Below, piece after piece: positions 14,688 to 22,951 of a stretch of DNA of 33,107 nt. The position numbers and the translations under genes were made by a program. Source of the stretch: Erysipelotrichaceae bacterium (lineage in GTDB: Bacteria; Bacillota_I; Bacilli_A; Erysipelotrichales; Erysipelotrichaceae). The stretch lies in the NCBI GenBank assembly GCA_017512285.1, contig JAFWGU010000018.1, forward strand, positions 1-33,107, given 5' to 3'. The notes under the pieces were generated by a model. The model was not told the origin of the DNA, made no database searches, and was given only the letters and a program-made list of their open reading frames with translations. How positions within the stretch are numbered: the first letter of the stretch is position 1; each line of letters opens with the position of its first letter.

Positions 14688-15597
14688 AGCAAACAGCAGA
14701 GTTCAGACACTTTTGCTGGTAGGACAGGTAACATCAGGAGTAACTAACTCAGGTTCGCCATATCTGTCAGTAACCTTCAGAGACAATACCGGAACAATTG
14801 ACGGCAAGCTCTGGGATGTCAAGCCTGCCCAGCAGGAGATCATAAAGAGCGGAACCGTAATTGAGGTATACGCTGATGTAATAATGTACCGCAATAATCT
14901 TCAGCTTAAGATCATGGATGTCAGAGAGGTTGACAACAGCGAGCTGAACATGGGTGACTTCATTCTCGGCTCCCCGGTTCCGGTAGAAAAGCTCCGTCAG
15001 ACGATACAGGACGCCATTGATAACATTGATAACTTTGAAATCAAGGCAATCGTATCGGCTATATATCAGAAATATGACAAGGAGATCTACTCATCTCCAG
15101 CCGCTGCCAAGAATCATCATGAATTCTATGGCGGACTGGCTACGCACATTGCCGGTATGCTTAACCTGGCAAATACGGTATGCGATCTTTATCCTTATCT
15201 GGACAGAGATCTGCTCTGTGCCGGTATCCTGCTGCACGACATTGGCAAGATCAAGGAACTTGGCGGTCTGAGCGTTACGGAATATACTCTTGAAGGAAAG
15301 CTTCTCGGGCATATTTCCATCTCCCAGACGATGGTTCAGGAAACTGCTGATGAACTGGGAATTGAAGGTGAAACGGTAACACTGTTAAGACACATGGTAC
15401 TGGCTCATCACGGTCAGTATGAATACGGCTCACCGGTACTGCCGGCTACTCTTGAAGCAGAAGCTCTTCATTACATTGATGACTTTGATGCCAGAATGAC
15501 CATGATCCAGAAGGAACTCGACAAAATCAGACCCGGTGAGTTTACCAGCAGGATATTCTCGCTTGATAACAGAATCTTTTACAAGCCCAAGAAGTAA
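14668..15597 (+). CDS. yhaM: 3'-5' exoribonuclease YhaM family (OB-fold plus HD domain)
   Basis: A 309-residue protein with an N-terminal OB-fold nucleic-acid-binding domain (about 1-85) and a C-terminal HD domain: HH at 150-151, H160, H190-D191 in LLHDIGKIKE and the later LAHHGQYEYG. This is the architecture of YhaM, a 3'-5' exoribonuclease of RNA turnover. Upstream in-frame GTG (14659) and ATG (14662) are too close to the AGGAGAG site; ATG 14668 has 8-nt spacing. The start lies inside recX. The final two codons and stop form the left arm of the terminator. Confidence 0.88.
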   Translation: MKIREFEANSRVQTLLLVGQVTSGVTNSGSPYLSVTFRDNTGTIDGKLWDVKPAQQEIIKSGTVIEVYADVIMYRNNLQLKIMDVREVDNSELNMGDFILGSPVPVEKLRQTIQDAIDNIDNFEIKAIVSAIYQKYDKEIYSSPAAAKNHHEFYGGLATHIAGMLNLANTVCDLYPYLDRDLLCAGILLHDIGKIKELGGLSVTEYTLEGKLLGHISISQTMVQETADELGIEGETVTLLRHMVLAHHGQYEYGSPVLPATLEAEALHYIDDFDARMTMIQKELDKIRPGEFTSRIFSLDNRIFYKPKK

Positions 15598-15617
15598 GCA
15601 TTGCTTACTTCTTTTTT
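15589..15617 (+). terminator. terminator of the HAD-recX-yhaM operon
   Basis: An 11-bp perfect stem (15589-15599 with 15603-15613) with a 3-nt loop, then a T run. The yhaM stop codon is inside the stem. Confidence 0.85.
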
Positions 15618-15645
15618 GATACTACACATGTTCATGGTGTATAAT
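15616..15645 (+). promoter_or_regulatory. promoter of the nnrD-nagA operon
   Basis: TTGATA (15616-15621), an 18-nt spacer and TATAAT (15640-15645). The -35 begins within the terminator T run. Confidence 0.7.
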
Positions 15646-15670
15646 TAAGAAGAAATTTCAAGGTGGACAT

Positions 15671-17149
15671 ATGAAGACAGTTACAGCCAGACAGATGCAT
15701 GAAATTGAGTCTGCAGAATTTGATCTGCATCATTTCAGCGACGATGTTTTCATCAGTGCTGCAGCAAGACAGTTGAAGGAAAGAATAAATGAACTTCCGC
15801 AGGGGAAGGTTCTTTTCCTGTGCGGCAATAACCGTAATGGTGACTGCGGCCTGCTGGCAGCAAGTCTCTTGCTGCGTGATTCAGACCGGAAAATAAAGGC
15901 TGCTGTCAGTGAAAATGACAGTGTATATCATGAACACGCTGCCGGACAGAACCTAGAGATCCTGAGAGTTCAGAGACTCATAAGGCAGGCTGTAAGTGAT
16001 GCGGACATCATCGTGGACTGCATATATGGTTATGATCTTGATGAGGAGGTTTCCTATCCGTACAGCTACTGGATCGAGTGGGTAAATGCTGCAAGAGCCT
16101 ATGTAGTCAGCCTGGATGTCCCCAGCGGTCTGAACAGCGACAACGGCTCGGTAATGGGCAGCTGCGTTAAGGCAGATGAAACACTGGCGATTCAGTTACC
16201 AAAGATCGGCTGTTATCTTTATCCGGGAAGCAGTCTGTGTGGTGATTTGAAAATAGAAGACATCGGCATTTCTTCAGAAGCGATCTCAGAAACAGAAACG
16301 GATTGCAATATCACCACATATGAGGAAATGAAGGCAGCGCTTCCATCCAGATTCAAGCATTCTCATAAGGGAACATATGGGAAGGTACTGCTGATCGCCG
16401 GAAGCAGCGGCAAGTCAGGAGCGTGCCTTTTATCAGCCAGGGCCCTGATGAAAAGCGGTGCCGGCCTGCTGACGGTCATGTCTGAAAGAGATGTTACTGA
16501 TGTGGTCAAGAACAATCTCTTTGAGGCCATGACATTAACGGTTAATGAAGGAAATATTGAAAGCTCTCTTAACGGAATTAACTTCAAAGACTATACACTG
16601 ATCGTGATGGGACCGGGACTTGGAAGAAGTCTGCAGACAGAGATTGTTCTGAAGAAGGTTCTGGGCAGTGATCTTCCTGTCGTAATAGATGCTGACGGTT
16701 TATACTACCTGAAGAATAATCTTGAAATGGTCAGAAACAGAAAGGCACTTACCGTAATTACTCCTCACATCGTTGAATATCAGCGTATTTTTGAGTACAG
16801 GGAAAACGCAGTTATCGATGACCTGAGAAGGATCAGTCTGGAATATCCTAATCTTATAACCGTACTTAAGAGTGAACATACCATAATCGCCCATGATGGA
16901 AAGATATGCATTAATGTAACCGGGAATAACGCTTTGGCAAAGGGAGGAAGCGGTGATGTACTGTGCGGTGTCATAGGTGGTCTGTTTGCTCAGAGAAATG
17001 ATGTATCAGCCGTTGAGGCAGCTGTATATGTTCATTCACTGGCCGCTGACAGATGGTGCGATGTTCACAGCAGCTACTCACTATTGGCCAGTGATCTGAT
17101 TGAGATGATAGATTCAGTATTATTTGAAATGACCAGAGGTAAGAAATGA
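15671..17149 (+). CDS. nnrD: bifunctional NAD(P)HX epimerase / ADP-dependent dehydratase
   Basis: A 492-residue fusion repairing hydrated NAD(P)H. The N-terminal epimerase domain (about 1-215) keeps SLDVPSGL (147-154) but has a rearranged GNNGGDG motif (CGNNRNGDCG, 51-60) and lacks the usual MExAG helix (here ISAAARQL), so epimerase activity is less certain. The C-terminal ribokinase-like dehydratase (about 220-492) is well kept: KGTYGKVLLIAG, GPGLGRS (314-320), DADGLYYL (340-347), TPH (364-366) and KGGSGDVL with the catalytic D429. It is the first gene of a six-gene operon and overlaps the next by 4 nt. Confidence 0.88.
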   Translation: MKTVTARQMHEIESAEFDLHHFSDDVFISAAARQLKERINELPQGKVLFLCGNNRNGDCGLLAASLLLRDSDRKIKAAVSENDSVYHEHAAGQNLEILRVQRLIRQAVSDADIIVDCIYGYDLDEEVSYPYSYWIEWVNAARAYVVSLDVPSGLNSDNGSVMGSCVKADETLAIQLPKIGCYLYPGSSLCGDLKIEDIGISSEAISETETDCNITTYEEMKAALPSRFKHSHKGTYGKVLLIAGSSGKSGACLLSARALMKSGAGLLTVMSERDVTDVVKNNLFEAMTLTVNEGNIESSLNGINFKDYTLIVMGPGLGRSLQTEIVLKKVLGSDLPVVIDADGLYYLKNNLEMVRNRKALTVITPHIVEYQRIFEYRENAVIDDLRRISLEYPNLITVLKSEHTIIAHDGKICINVTGNNALAKGGSGDVLCGVIGGLFAQRNDVSAVEAAVYVHSLAADRWCDVHSSYSLLASDLIEMIDSVLFEMTRGKK

Positions 17150-18027
17150 AAGATCTTTTCATATATCTTAGAAATACGGAAAACATTCCCGCAGTCACGG
17201 TAGACAGTGTAACAGGCATCATAATTGCCGATTATGAACACTCCTCAAGCAACCATGACCTTAACAGGGATGATATCAGAAAAGCAGTCAGCGTTATCCA
17301 TGCCTGCGGCAGAAAGGCGGTTGTCAAGACAGACCGTCTGTTTTCTGAAGGTGAAATGGCTGAATTGCATGATTATCTCGAATTCCTGCAGCAGATCGGA
17401 ACAGATGCGATCATTTATACCGATCTGGGCATTAAGATGATCCTTGATGAGGAGTTTTTCACTATCAAGGGCATATATGCCCCGGAAACACTTCTGACGG
17501 ATTACCGTGACATAAAGGTTCTCAGAGATGATGGCTTTGACGGCTGCGTCATATCCAAAGACATTCCCCTGACGGATGTTTATGACATCATCAGCGAATG
17601 CCCTGATTACTGCTATCTGAGGGTACACGGTCCGATATTGATCGCATATTCTAGAAGAAGATACATCAGCAGTTATCTGAAAAAGAAAAATACATATCTT
17701 GACTCATATTATCTGCAGGAAGAATCGCGTCAGGAAAGACTGCCGATCGTTGAAAAGGAATGCGGCAGCTGGCTTTATGATGCCTGTCTGCAGAGCTTAA
17801 GTGAAATCAACAGACTGTTTGAGACTTCTGTCAGAGGTCTGATAATAGATAACATCTACATGGACGATGAGTACACCATGAAGACGGCTGATCTTTATGA
17901 TGCCGTCATGAACGATGAGATAACACCTGAGGAGGCCGTGGTGACCTTGAAATCATTTGACAGCAGCATCAGGTATACGGACATAAATGACCTGAGGGAA
18001 ACTCAGCTGGATAAGGAGAACCAATGA
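17146..18027 (+). CDS. trhP1: U32-family protein, TrhP1-like (tRNA hydroxylation)
   Basis: A 293-residue TIM-barrel protein of the U32 family lacking the cysteine cluster of its downstream partner. The pair of a short and a full U32 gene in tandem with 4-nt overlap matches the B. subtilis yrrN-yrrO (trhP1-trhP2) arrangement, required for prephenate-dependent 5-hydroxyuridine formation at tRNA position 34. Identification rests on size, order and general resemblance rather than a diagnostic motif. It overlaps nnrD by ATGA. The methyltransferase TrmR that acts on the product in B. subtilis is not in the window. Confidence 0.65.
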   Translation: MKDLFIYLRNTENIPAVTVDSVTGIIIADYEHSSSNHDLNRDDIRKAVSVIHACGRKAVVKTDRLFSEGEMAELHDYLEFLQQIGTDAIIYTDLGIKMILDEEFFTIKGIYAPETLLTDYRDIKVLRDDGFDGCVISKDIPLTDVYDIISECPDYCYLRVHGPILIAYSRRRYISSYLKKKNTYLDSYYLQEESRQERLPIVEKECGSWLYDACLQSLSEINRLFETSVRGLIIDNIYMDDEYTMKTADLYDAVMNDEITPEEAVVTLKSFDSSIRYTDINDLRETQLDKENQ

Positions 18028-19214
18028 GAACGGAATTGCTCGCGCCGGCAGGTGATCTTGAAAGACTGAAAGTTGCGGTTATATATGGAGCTGATGCCGT
18101 GTATTTCGGCGGCAAGCAGTTTTCATTGCGGGCCAGAGCCAGCAACTTTACCCTTGACGACATTAAGGAAGCCGTAAGCTTTGCGCATGCACACGGTACC
18201 AAGGTTTACGTTACGGTCAACATAATCCCGCATAACAGCGATTTTACCGGACTCGAAGACTATCTCGTGAAACTGCAGGAATACGGCGTAGACGCGATTA
18301 TTTGCGCTTCTCAGGCAATTGGTGCCATCTGCAAGAAGGTAGCTCCCGATCTGGAGGTTCACATATCTACCCAGCAGACGACCATCAATTCCTCGGCGGT
18401 AAACTACTGGCAGTCAAGAGGAGCTGACAGAATCGTACTTGGCAGGGAAGTGACGTATGATGAAATGCTGGAAATAATGAAGAAGGTCACACTGCCGGTA
18501 GAGGTATTCATCCATGGCGGCATGTGCGCCAACTATTCCGGAAGGTGTACGATTTCCAATGTGCTGACCAACAGAGATGCCAACAGAGGCGGCTGTGCAC
18601 AGTCATGCAGATGGAATTATCATCTATGGCATGATGAACAGCTTCTGGATAATGAAGACTGCATGATGTCATTGGGCTCAAAAGACATGTGTACGATCGA
18701 TTACATCCAGAGACTTCTGGAGGCAGGCGTCTGCTCAATGAAGATAGAAGGCCGCATGAAGACAGCCTATTACATTGCAAGCATTGTCAAGGGCTACCGC
18801 ATGCTGATAGATTCTTACTATGATGACGGTAAGATAAGTAATGAAGATCTTGAGAAGGCAGAGTATTACATGACTCTGGCATCCAACCGTGATACTTTTA
18901 ACGGATTCTATCCCGGTGTTCCCGACAGGGAAGGTCAGCTGTACAACTTCATAACAACAGCCTCACAGAGTTTCATTGCCAACGTAAAAGGCTATGATGA
19001 GGAAACCGGGGAAGCCCTGATTGAGGTAAGAAACCATTTTGAAGTCAATGATGAACTGGTCATCATGAATCCAAGAGGTGACGATGTCAGATTCAAAGTA
19101 GAAAGAATGACTGATGAAAACGGCAATGAGGTTGAAGTAGCTAACAAGCCGATGCAGTTGTTGAAGATAAAGGTACCTGTAAGGGTAGATGAGTATACAT
19201 TCATACATAAATAG
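18024..19214 (+). CDS. trhP2: U32 peptidase-family protein, TrhP2-like (tRNA 5-hydroxyuridine synthesis)
   Basis: A 396-residue protein with the full U32 signature: ELLAPAGDLERLKVAV at the N-terminus, EVFIHGGMCANYSGRC and a four-cysteine set C168, C175, C191 and C195 expected to hold an iron-sulfur cluster. A C-terminal beta-barrel domain (about 320-396) follows. Family members named collagenase-like proteases are now known to act in RNA hydroxylation (TrhP and RlhA), so a tRNA-modifying role is more likely than proteolysis. It follows its short paralogue with a 4-nt overlap. Confidence 0.8.
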   Translation: MRTELLAPAGDLERLKVAVIYGADAVYFGGKQFSLRARASNFTLDDIKEAVSFAHAHGTKVYVTVNIIPHNSDFTGLEDYLVKLQEYGVDAIICASQAIGAICKKVAPDLEVHISTQQTTINSSAVNYWQSRGADRIVLGREVTYDEMLEIMKKVTLPVEVFIHGGMCANYSGRCTISNVLTNRDANRGGCAQSCRWNYHLWHDEQLLDNEDCMMSLGSKDMCTIDYIQRLLEAGVCSMKIEGRMKTAYYIASIVKGYRMLIDSYYDDGKISNEDLEKAEYYMTLASNRDTFNGFYPGVPDREGQLYNFITTASQSFIANVKGYDEETGEALIEVRNHFEVNDELVIMNPRGDDVRFKVERMTDENGNEVEVANKPMQLLKIKVPVRVDEYTFIHK

Positions 19215-19225
19215 GAGGATACAGA

Positions 19226-19957
19226 ATGATTATTGAAGGAGCCATAGCCGTAAAGGCCGCACTTAACAGCAAGTATCGTAAGATTATCCGCATTTACATC
19301 GATGAAGCCAAGCATACAAGCGACGTATCCTACATAACGCAGCAGGCCTATACCAACAGATTACCTGTTGAGAGATGCTCTAAGGAAAAAATCGATGAGC
19401 TCGCAATAGGCAGAACTCATGGCGGAATCATAGCTGATGTTGAGCCGAGAAAGTTCCAGTCTGTCGTGTCTCTTATCAGCAAGGAAAAACCGTTTCTGGT
19501 TCTCATTGAGGGCATTGAGGATTCATATAATCTTGGCTACATACTGAGAAGTCTGTTTGCCTTTGGATGCGATGGGGTCATACTGCCAAAGAGGGAGTGG
19601 AACTTTGAGGACGCAACCATGATCAAGAGCAGTGCCGGCGCCAGTGAATTCATTCCGATCCATCTGACCGAAGACATCAGTGAACTGATGAGCGTTCTGC
19701 ATGAAAATGGGTTTGAGGTGATCAGTGCCTACAGAGGCAACAATGCCAAGAACCTCTACAATACAAAACTGGCTGACAAGCCATTACTGATCTGCATTGG
19801 CGGACCTTTAAGAGGGCTTTCCAGAGAAGTGCTGGATAACTCAGACAAATTCGTCTACATCCCATATGCCAATAACTTTAAGAACGCACTTAACGCTGCA
19901 AGTGCTACAGTCGTAATGGCATCAGAGGTATTCAGACAGAATCACAGAGGGGATTAG
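19226..19957 (+). CDS. TrmH/SpoU-family RNA 2'-O-methyltransferase
   Basis: A 243-residue SPOUT methyltransferase with an N-terminal substrate-binding segment (1-75) and the knotted catalytic domain. Motif 1 is IEDSYNLGYILRSLFAFG (N102, R108). Motif 2 is IGGPLRGL (191-198), where RlmB/TrmH usually have G-x-E-x-x-G, so the glutamate is replaced. Motif 3 is IPYANNFKNALNAASATVV. The target (rRNA or tRNA) is unknown. AGGAGG lies 7 nt before the ATG and the next gene starts 2 nt after the stop, within the RNA-modification operon. Confidence 0.82.
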   Translation: MIIEGAIAVKAALNSKYRKIIRIYIDEAKHTSDVSYITQQAYTNRLPVERCSKEKIDELAIGRTHGGIIADVEPRKFQSVVSLISKEKPFLVLIEGIEDSYNLGYILRSLFAFGCDGVILPKREWNFEDATMIKSSAGASEFIPIHLTEDISELMSVLHENGFEVISAYRGNNAKNLYNTKLADKPLLICIGGPLRGLSREVLDNSDKFVYIPYANNFKNALNAASATVVMASEVFRQNHRGD

Positions 19958-19959
19958 TA

Positions 19960-21609
19960 ATGCGAAAATCTTTTTACATGAATGACAGATCCGTCATCAT
20001 AAACTTTTCCGCGGGTTATTGCGAAAACTGTGAGGACATTCTGTCTTCAGAAGGATTTGAAATATTCATGGGCAGATATCTTAAGGATCTGGCCATCAGA
20101 GAAATAAACATTTATTCCTGGCTGACCAAGGGGCGTGACCTTGATGTCATCGTCTCAGAGCTGACCAGGCTTTTCAAGCAGTTGCTGGTACTCAAACTTG
20201 AGGAAATATTAGATCCGATGGTTGATGAAATGAGCAGATTCAAGCTGCTTTTCATTGTACACGATGCCTATAATTTCTGGATGAGCAAGGAGAGATTTTC
20301 CGTCCTCAGCGCAAATGCACCGGCATCACCGGCCAGAAACTTCATGGATGAGGATAACCGGTTCAACCAGCTTGTCCTCAAACTTTACAGAAGCTGTGAA
20401 GGAAAGCTGCAGGACAGGGAAAACAGGATATATCATCAGCCTCAGGCCGGTACTAACGCAAGTGCTCTGATAAGTAACTACCGAGGAAAGAAACTAAACG
20501 GCTACGGTTTTCTGAAGAACATACCGTTTGTTAATACTCTCATCCTAAGAACTCCAATGCTGCTTCACTCAGGAGTCAGCAGAAAGGAGTTTCTGTTAGA
20601 GGAAGCAGAAGCAAATCCGGTAAGATCCATAGAAATCAATCAGCAGGAATGGTACTGCTATCCGGCAAAGGTAGGTAATCTTCTTGGATTCGTTTACTTT
20701 CACAGGGACTGCATGAGTTACGGACTGTCGCTGGGAAATCTGTACGAACTGGCAACGAAAGAGGAATGCGTCAGCAGGAAACCTGATTTCATCTGCCTTT
20801 TCGGAAACAGAGACGAACAGGAAAGCCGTTATTTCTATGATGCAGAAAACGACATCTGGACCGGCAGTATCTCACTTAATGATCTGACTGATAACATGGG
20901 CTGCCTGAGAAAGATGATTATGACCCTGCATAACGCAAGGTACATGCAGAAGAAATGGCTGCCTGTTCATGGTACGATGCTGGAAATCATTTTCAGGGAT
21001 GGATTAAGAAGATCAATGATAATGATCGGAGATTCAGACATCGGCAAGTCAGAGACCATAGAGATGCTCAAGAAGATCTCCCTGGAAGAAAAGGTGGCAA
21101 TGCGCATTGCAAGCATGGAAACCGTTTTTGACGACACGGGAACACTTCACATTGAAAACGGACATGTCTATGCCCAGGGAAGCGAAACGGGAGTACTCGT
21201 CAAGTTAGAGGACATGTACAGGAATTCAGCATACCGTGACATGGGCAGAAGTGTGTTTTTCAATGCGGAAACTGATAATGCAAGAGTCGTTTCACCACTC
21301 AGTCCATACGATCTGATTGGAATCAATCATTCCATAGATCTGATAATCTATGCCAATAACTTTGATGATAGAACTGGTGTTTACCGCTTTGAAGATGTTG
21401 AGGAAGGCAGAAGGGCATTTGATGACTGCATCAGCACCATGCATGGCTATGATGTATGTTCCGAGCTGATGGACGAGATATATGAAGTCCTGTGCAGAGA
21501 TGGCGTTTTCATCGGTGAAGTATATACCAACATGGCTACAGGACACAGAGATGGTCTGAATGAATCCGCACGTCAGCTGCTTAAGACCATCAGAGAGGTG
21601 AACAGATGA
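19960..21609 (+). CDS. PEP carboxykinase / HPr kinase-like P-loop protein, unknown role
   Basis: A 549-residue protein. The N-terminal 350 residues match no domain I can name. The C-terminal third has a PEPCK/HprK-type nucleotide site: LPVHGTMLEIIF, P-loop GDSDIGKS (about 357-364), an acidic DDTGTL at the kinase-2 position, then TDNARVVSPLSPYD and DLIIYANNFDD as in large PEPCK-like proteins of Firmicutes. It could be a protein or small-molecule kinase; true PEPCK function is unlikely because the substrate-site half is not recognisable. It is translationally coupled to nagA (ATGA overlap), suggesting a link with amino-sugar metabolism or its control. Confidence 0.6.
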   Translation: MRKSFYMNDRSVIINFSAGYCENCEDILSSEGFEIFMGRYLKDLAIREINIYSWLTKGRDLDVIVSELTRLFKQLLVLKLEEILDPMVDEMSRFKLLFIVHDAYNFWMSKERFSVLSANAPASPARNFMDEDNRFNQLVLKLYRSCEGKLQDRENRIYHQPQAGTNASALISNYRGKKLNGYGFLKNIPFVNTLILRTPMLLHSGVSRKEFLLEEAEANPVRSIEINQQEWYCYPAKVGNLLGFVYFHRDCMSYGLSLGNLYELATKEECVSRKPDFICLFGNRDEQESRYFYDAENDIWTGSISLNDLTDNMGCLRKMIMTLHNARYMQKKWLPVHGTMLEIIFRDGLRRSMIMIGDSDIGKSETIEMLKKISLEEKVAMRIASMETVFDDTGTLHIENGHVYAQGSETGVLVKLEDMYRNSAYRDMGRSVFFNAETDNARVVSPLSPYDLIGINHSIDLIIYANNFDDRTGVYRFEDVEEGRRAFDDCISTMHGYDVCSELMDEIYEVLCRDGVFIGEVYTNMATGHRDGLNESARQLLKTIREVNR

Positions 21610-22766
21610 AGCTGATTTATAACGTAAATGTATATTACGATGAACTGCATTCAGTACGTAATGGCGCCGTTGCCTTCGAGGAAAAGGTCATCAGAATCGT
21701 AAAGCCTGATGAGGTTGAACAGTGGAAGAAGAAGGCAGATGAGCTGATTGACGGACTTGGCTATGACCTGTTGCCTGGCTACATTGACGTTCATGTTCAC
21801 GGTGGATACGGATATGATTTTCTGGAAGAACCGGAAAAATGCCTTGAGGCTTTTTCTGAGAACGCCTTAAGGGAAGGGTGTACCGCTTATCTGGCATCAC
21901 TGGTATGTGCATCACAGGAAAAGCTTATAAATGCAATGAGGAAATATACAGATCTCAAACAGCAGGGAGCTAAATGCCTTGGCATTCACATGGAAGGTCC
22001 TTTCATCAACCCTGAACAGAAGGCTGTTATGGATCCTGAAAACATCAGACTGCCTGATCCCGAAGAGTTCAGGGCTATGATAAGTGCCAGTAACGGAAAC
22101 ATAAGAACCATGACCATAGCCCCTGAAATGAATGGAGCCATGGAACTGATAGAATACGGAACCAAAAATGGTGTTAACATGATGCTTGGTCACAGTAATG
22201 CTACCAGCCAGCAGGCCATAAAGGCACAGGAAATTGGGGCATTTGGCATAACGCATCTCTATAATGCCATGAGCCAGCATTCTCACCGTGATCCGGGATT
22301 AGTAACCGCGGCGCTTCTGGATGATTCACTGGTGTGTGAACTTATCTGCGACGGATTCCACGTAGCTCCTGATGTCATTAGAGCAACTATCAAGCATATT
22401 GGAAAGCGGATAGCTCTGATCACGGATGCTTCACTGATGAGAGGATTGCCGGATGGAGATTACGTATTCTCCACTTATGAGGTTCATAAGGAAGGAATTA
22501 AAGCACAGGTAAAGACAACCGGAAGAATAGCCGGCAGTGTCGTCGGAATGGATGATGTATGCAGGAATGTATGTGTATTTACAGACTGCAGCCTGAATGA
22601 CATTGTACGGATGGCATCGATGAATCCAGCGATGATTGCAGGATGTCAAAGTAGCAAGGGAAGGCTAAAAAAAGGATATGACGCAGACATGATCCTGCTG
22701 GATGAAAACATGAATGTCATGAGCACATATGTTTCAGGAAAATGCCTGTACATGAAAAAATCATGA
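21606..22766 (+). CDS. nagA: N-acetylglucosamine-6-phosphate deacetylase
   Basis: A 386-residue amidohydrolase that deacetylates GlcNAc-6-P to glucosamine-6-P. Motifs: DVHVHGG (H63, H65), HMEGPF (E127, metal ligand), LGHSNA (H193), THLYNAM (H214) and ITDAS with catalytic D271. The length is typical. It is the last gene of the operon begun by nnrD; nagB is absent here. A terminator follows. Confidence 0.92.
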   Translation: MKLIYNVNVYYDELHSVRNGAVAFEEKVIRIVKPDEVEQWKKKADELIDGLGYDLLPGYIDVHVHGGYGYDFLEEPEKCLEAFSENALREGCTAYLASLVCASQEKLINAMRKYTDLKQQGAKCLGIHMEGPFINPEQKAVMDPENIRLPDPEEFRAMISASNGNIRTMTIAPEMNGAMELIEYGTKNGVNMMLGHSNATSQQAIKAQEIGAFGITHLYNAMSQHSHRDPGLVTAALLDDSLVCELICDGFHVAPDVIRATIKHIGKRIALITDASLMRGLPDGDYVFSTYEVHKEGIKAQVKTTGRIAGSVVGMDDVCRNVCVFTDCSLNDIVRMASMNPAMIAGCQSSKGRLKKGYDADMILLDENMNVMSTYVSGKCLYMKKS

Positions 22767-22774
22767 AAAAATTT

Positions 22775-22797
22775 GGCTGTCACAACGACAGCCTTTA
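22775..22797 (+). terminator. terminator after nagA
   Basis: A 7-bp GC-rich stem (22775-22781 with 22787-22793), a 5-nt loop and a short T-rich tail. Confidence 0.7.
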
Positions 22798-22862
22798 TGT
22801 TGCAAAAAAGCCTTTATTTATGGGACATAATAGAATTTAATGAGTCTGCAGACACCTTGATT

Positions 22863-22881
22863 ATGTGAAAAATATGTGAAA
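22863..22881 (+). promoter_or_regulatory. direct-repeat activator/operator candidate
   Basis: Two exact ATGTGAAA units (22863-22870 and 22874-22881) start 11 nt apart, one helical turn, and end 7 nt before the -35 of the following promoter. This placement suits an activator. A perfect palindrome GTCTGCAGAC lies just upstream at 22844-22853. Confidence 0.45.
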
Positions 22882-22888
22882 TCCTTTA

Positions 22889-22917
22889 TTGACACTGTCT
22901 GTAATCGGAACTACAAT
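22889..22917 (+). promoter_or_regulatory. promoter of the second ABC importer operon
   Basis: A consensus TTGACA (22889-22894), a 17-nt spacer and TACAAT (22912-22917). It is the best -35 in the window. Confidence 0.85.
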
Positions 22918-22951
22918 GAAATCGCTTACAGAGTAAAGAAAGGAACTCATA

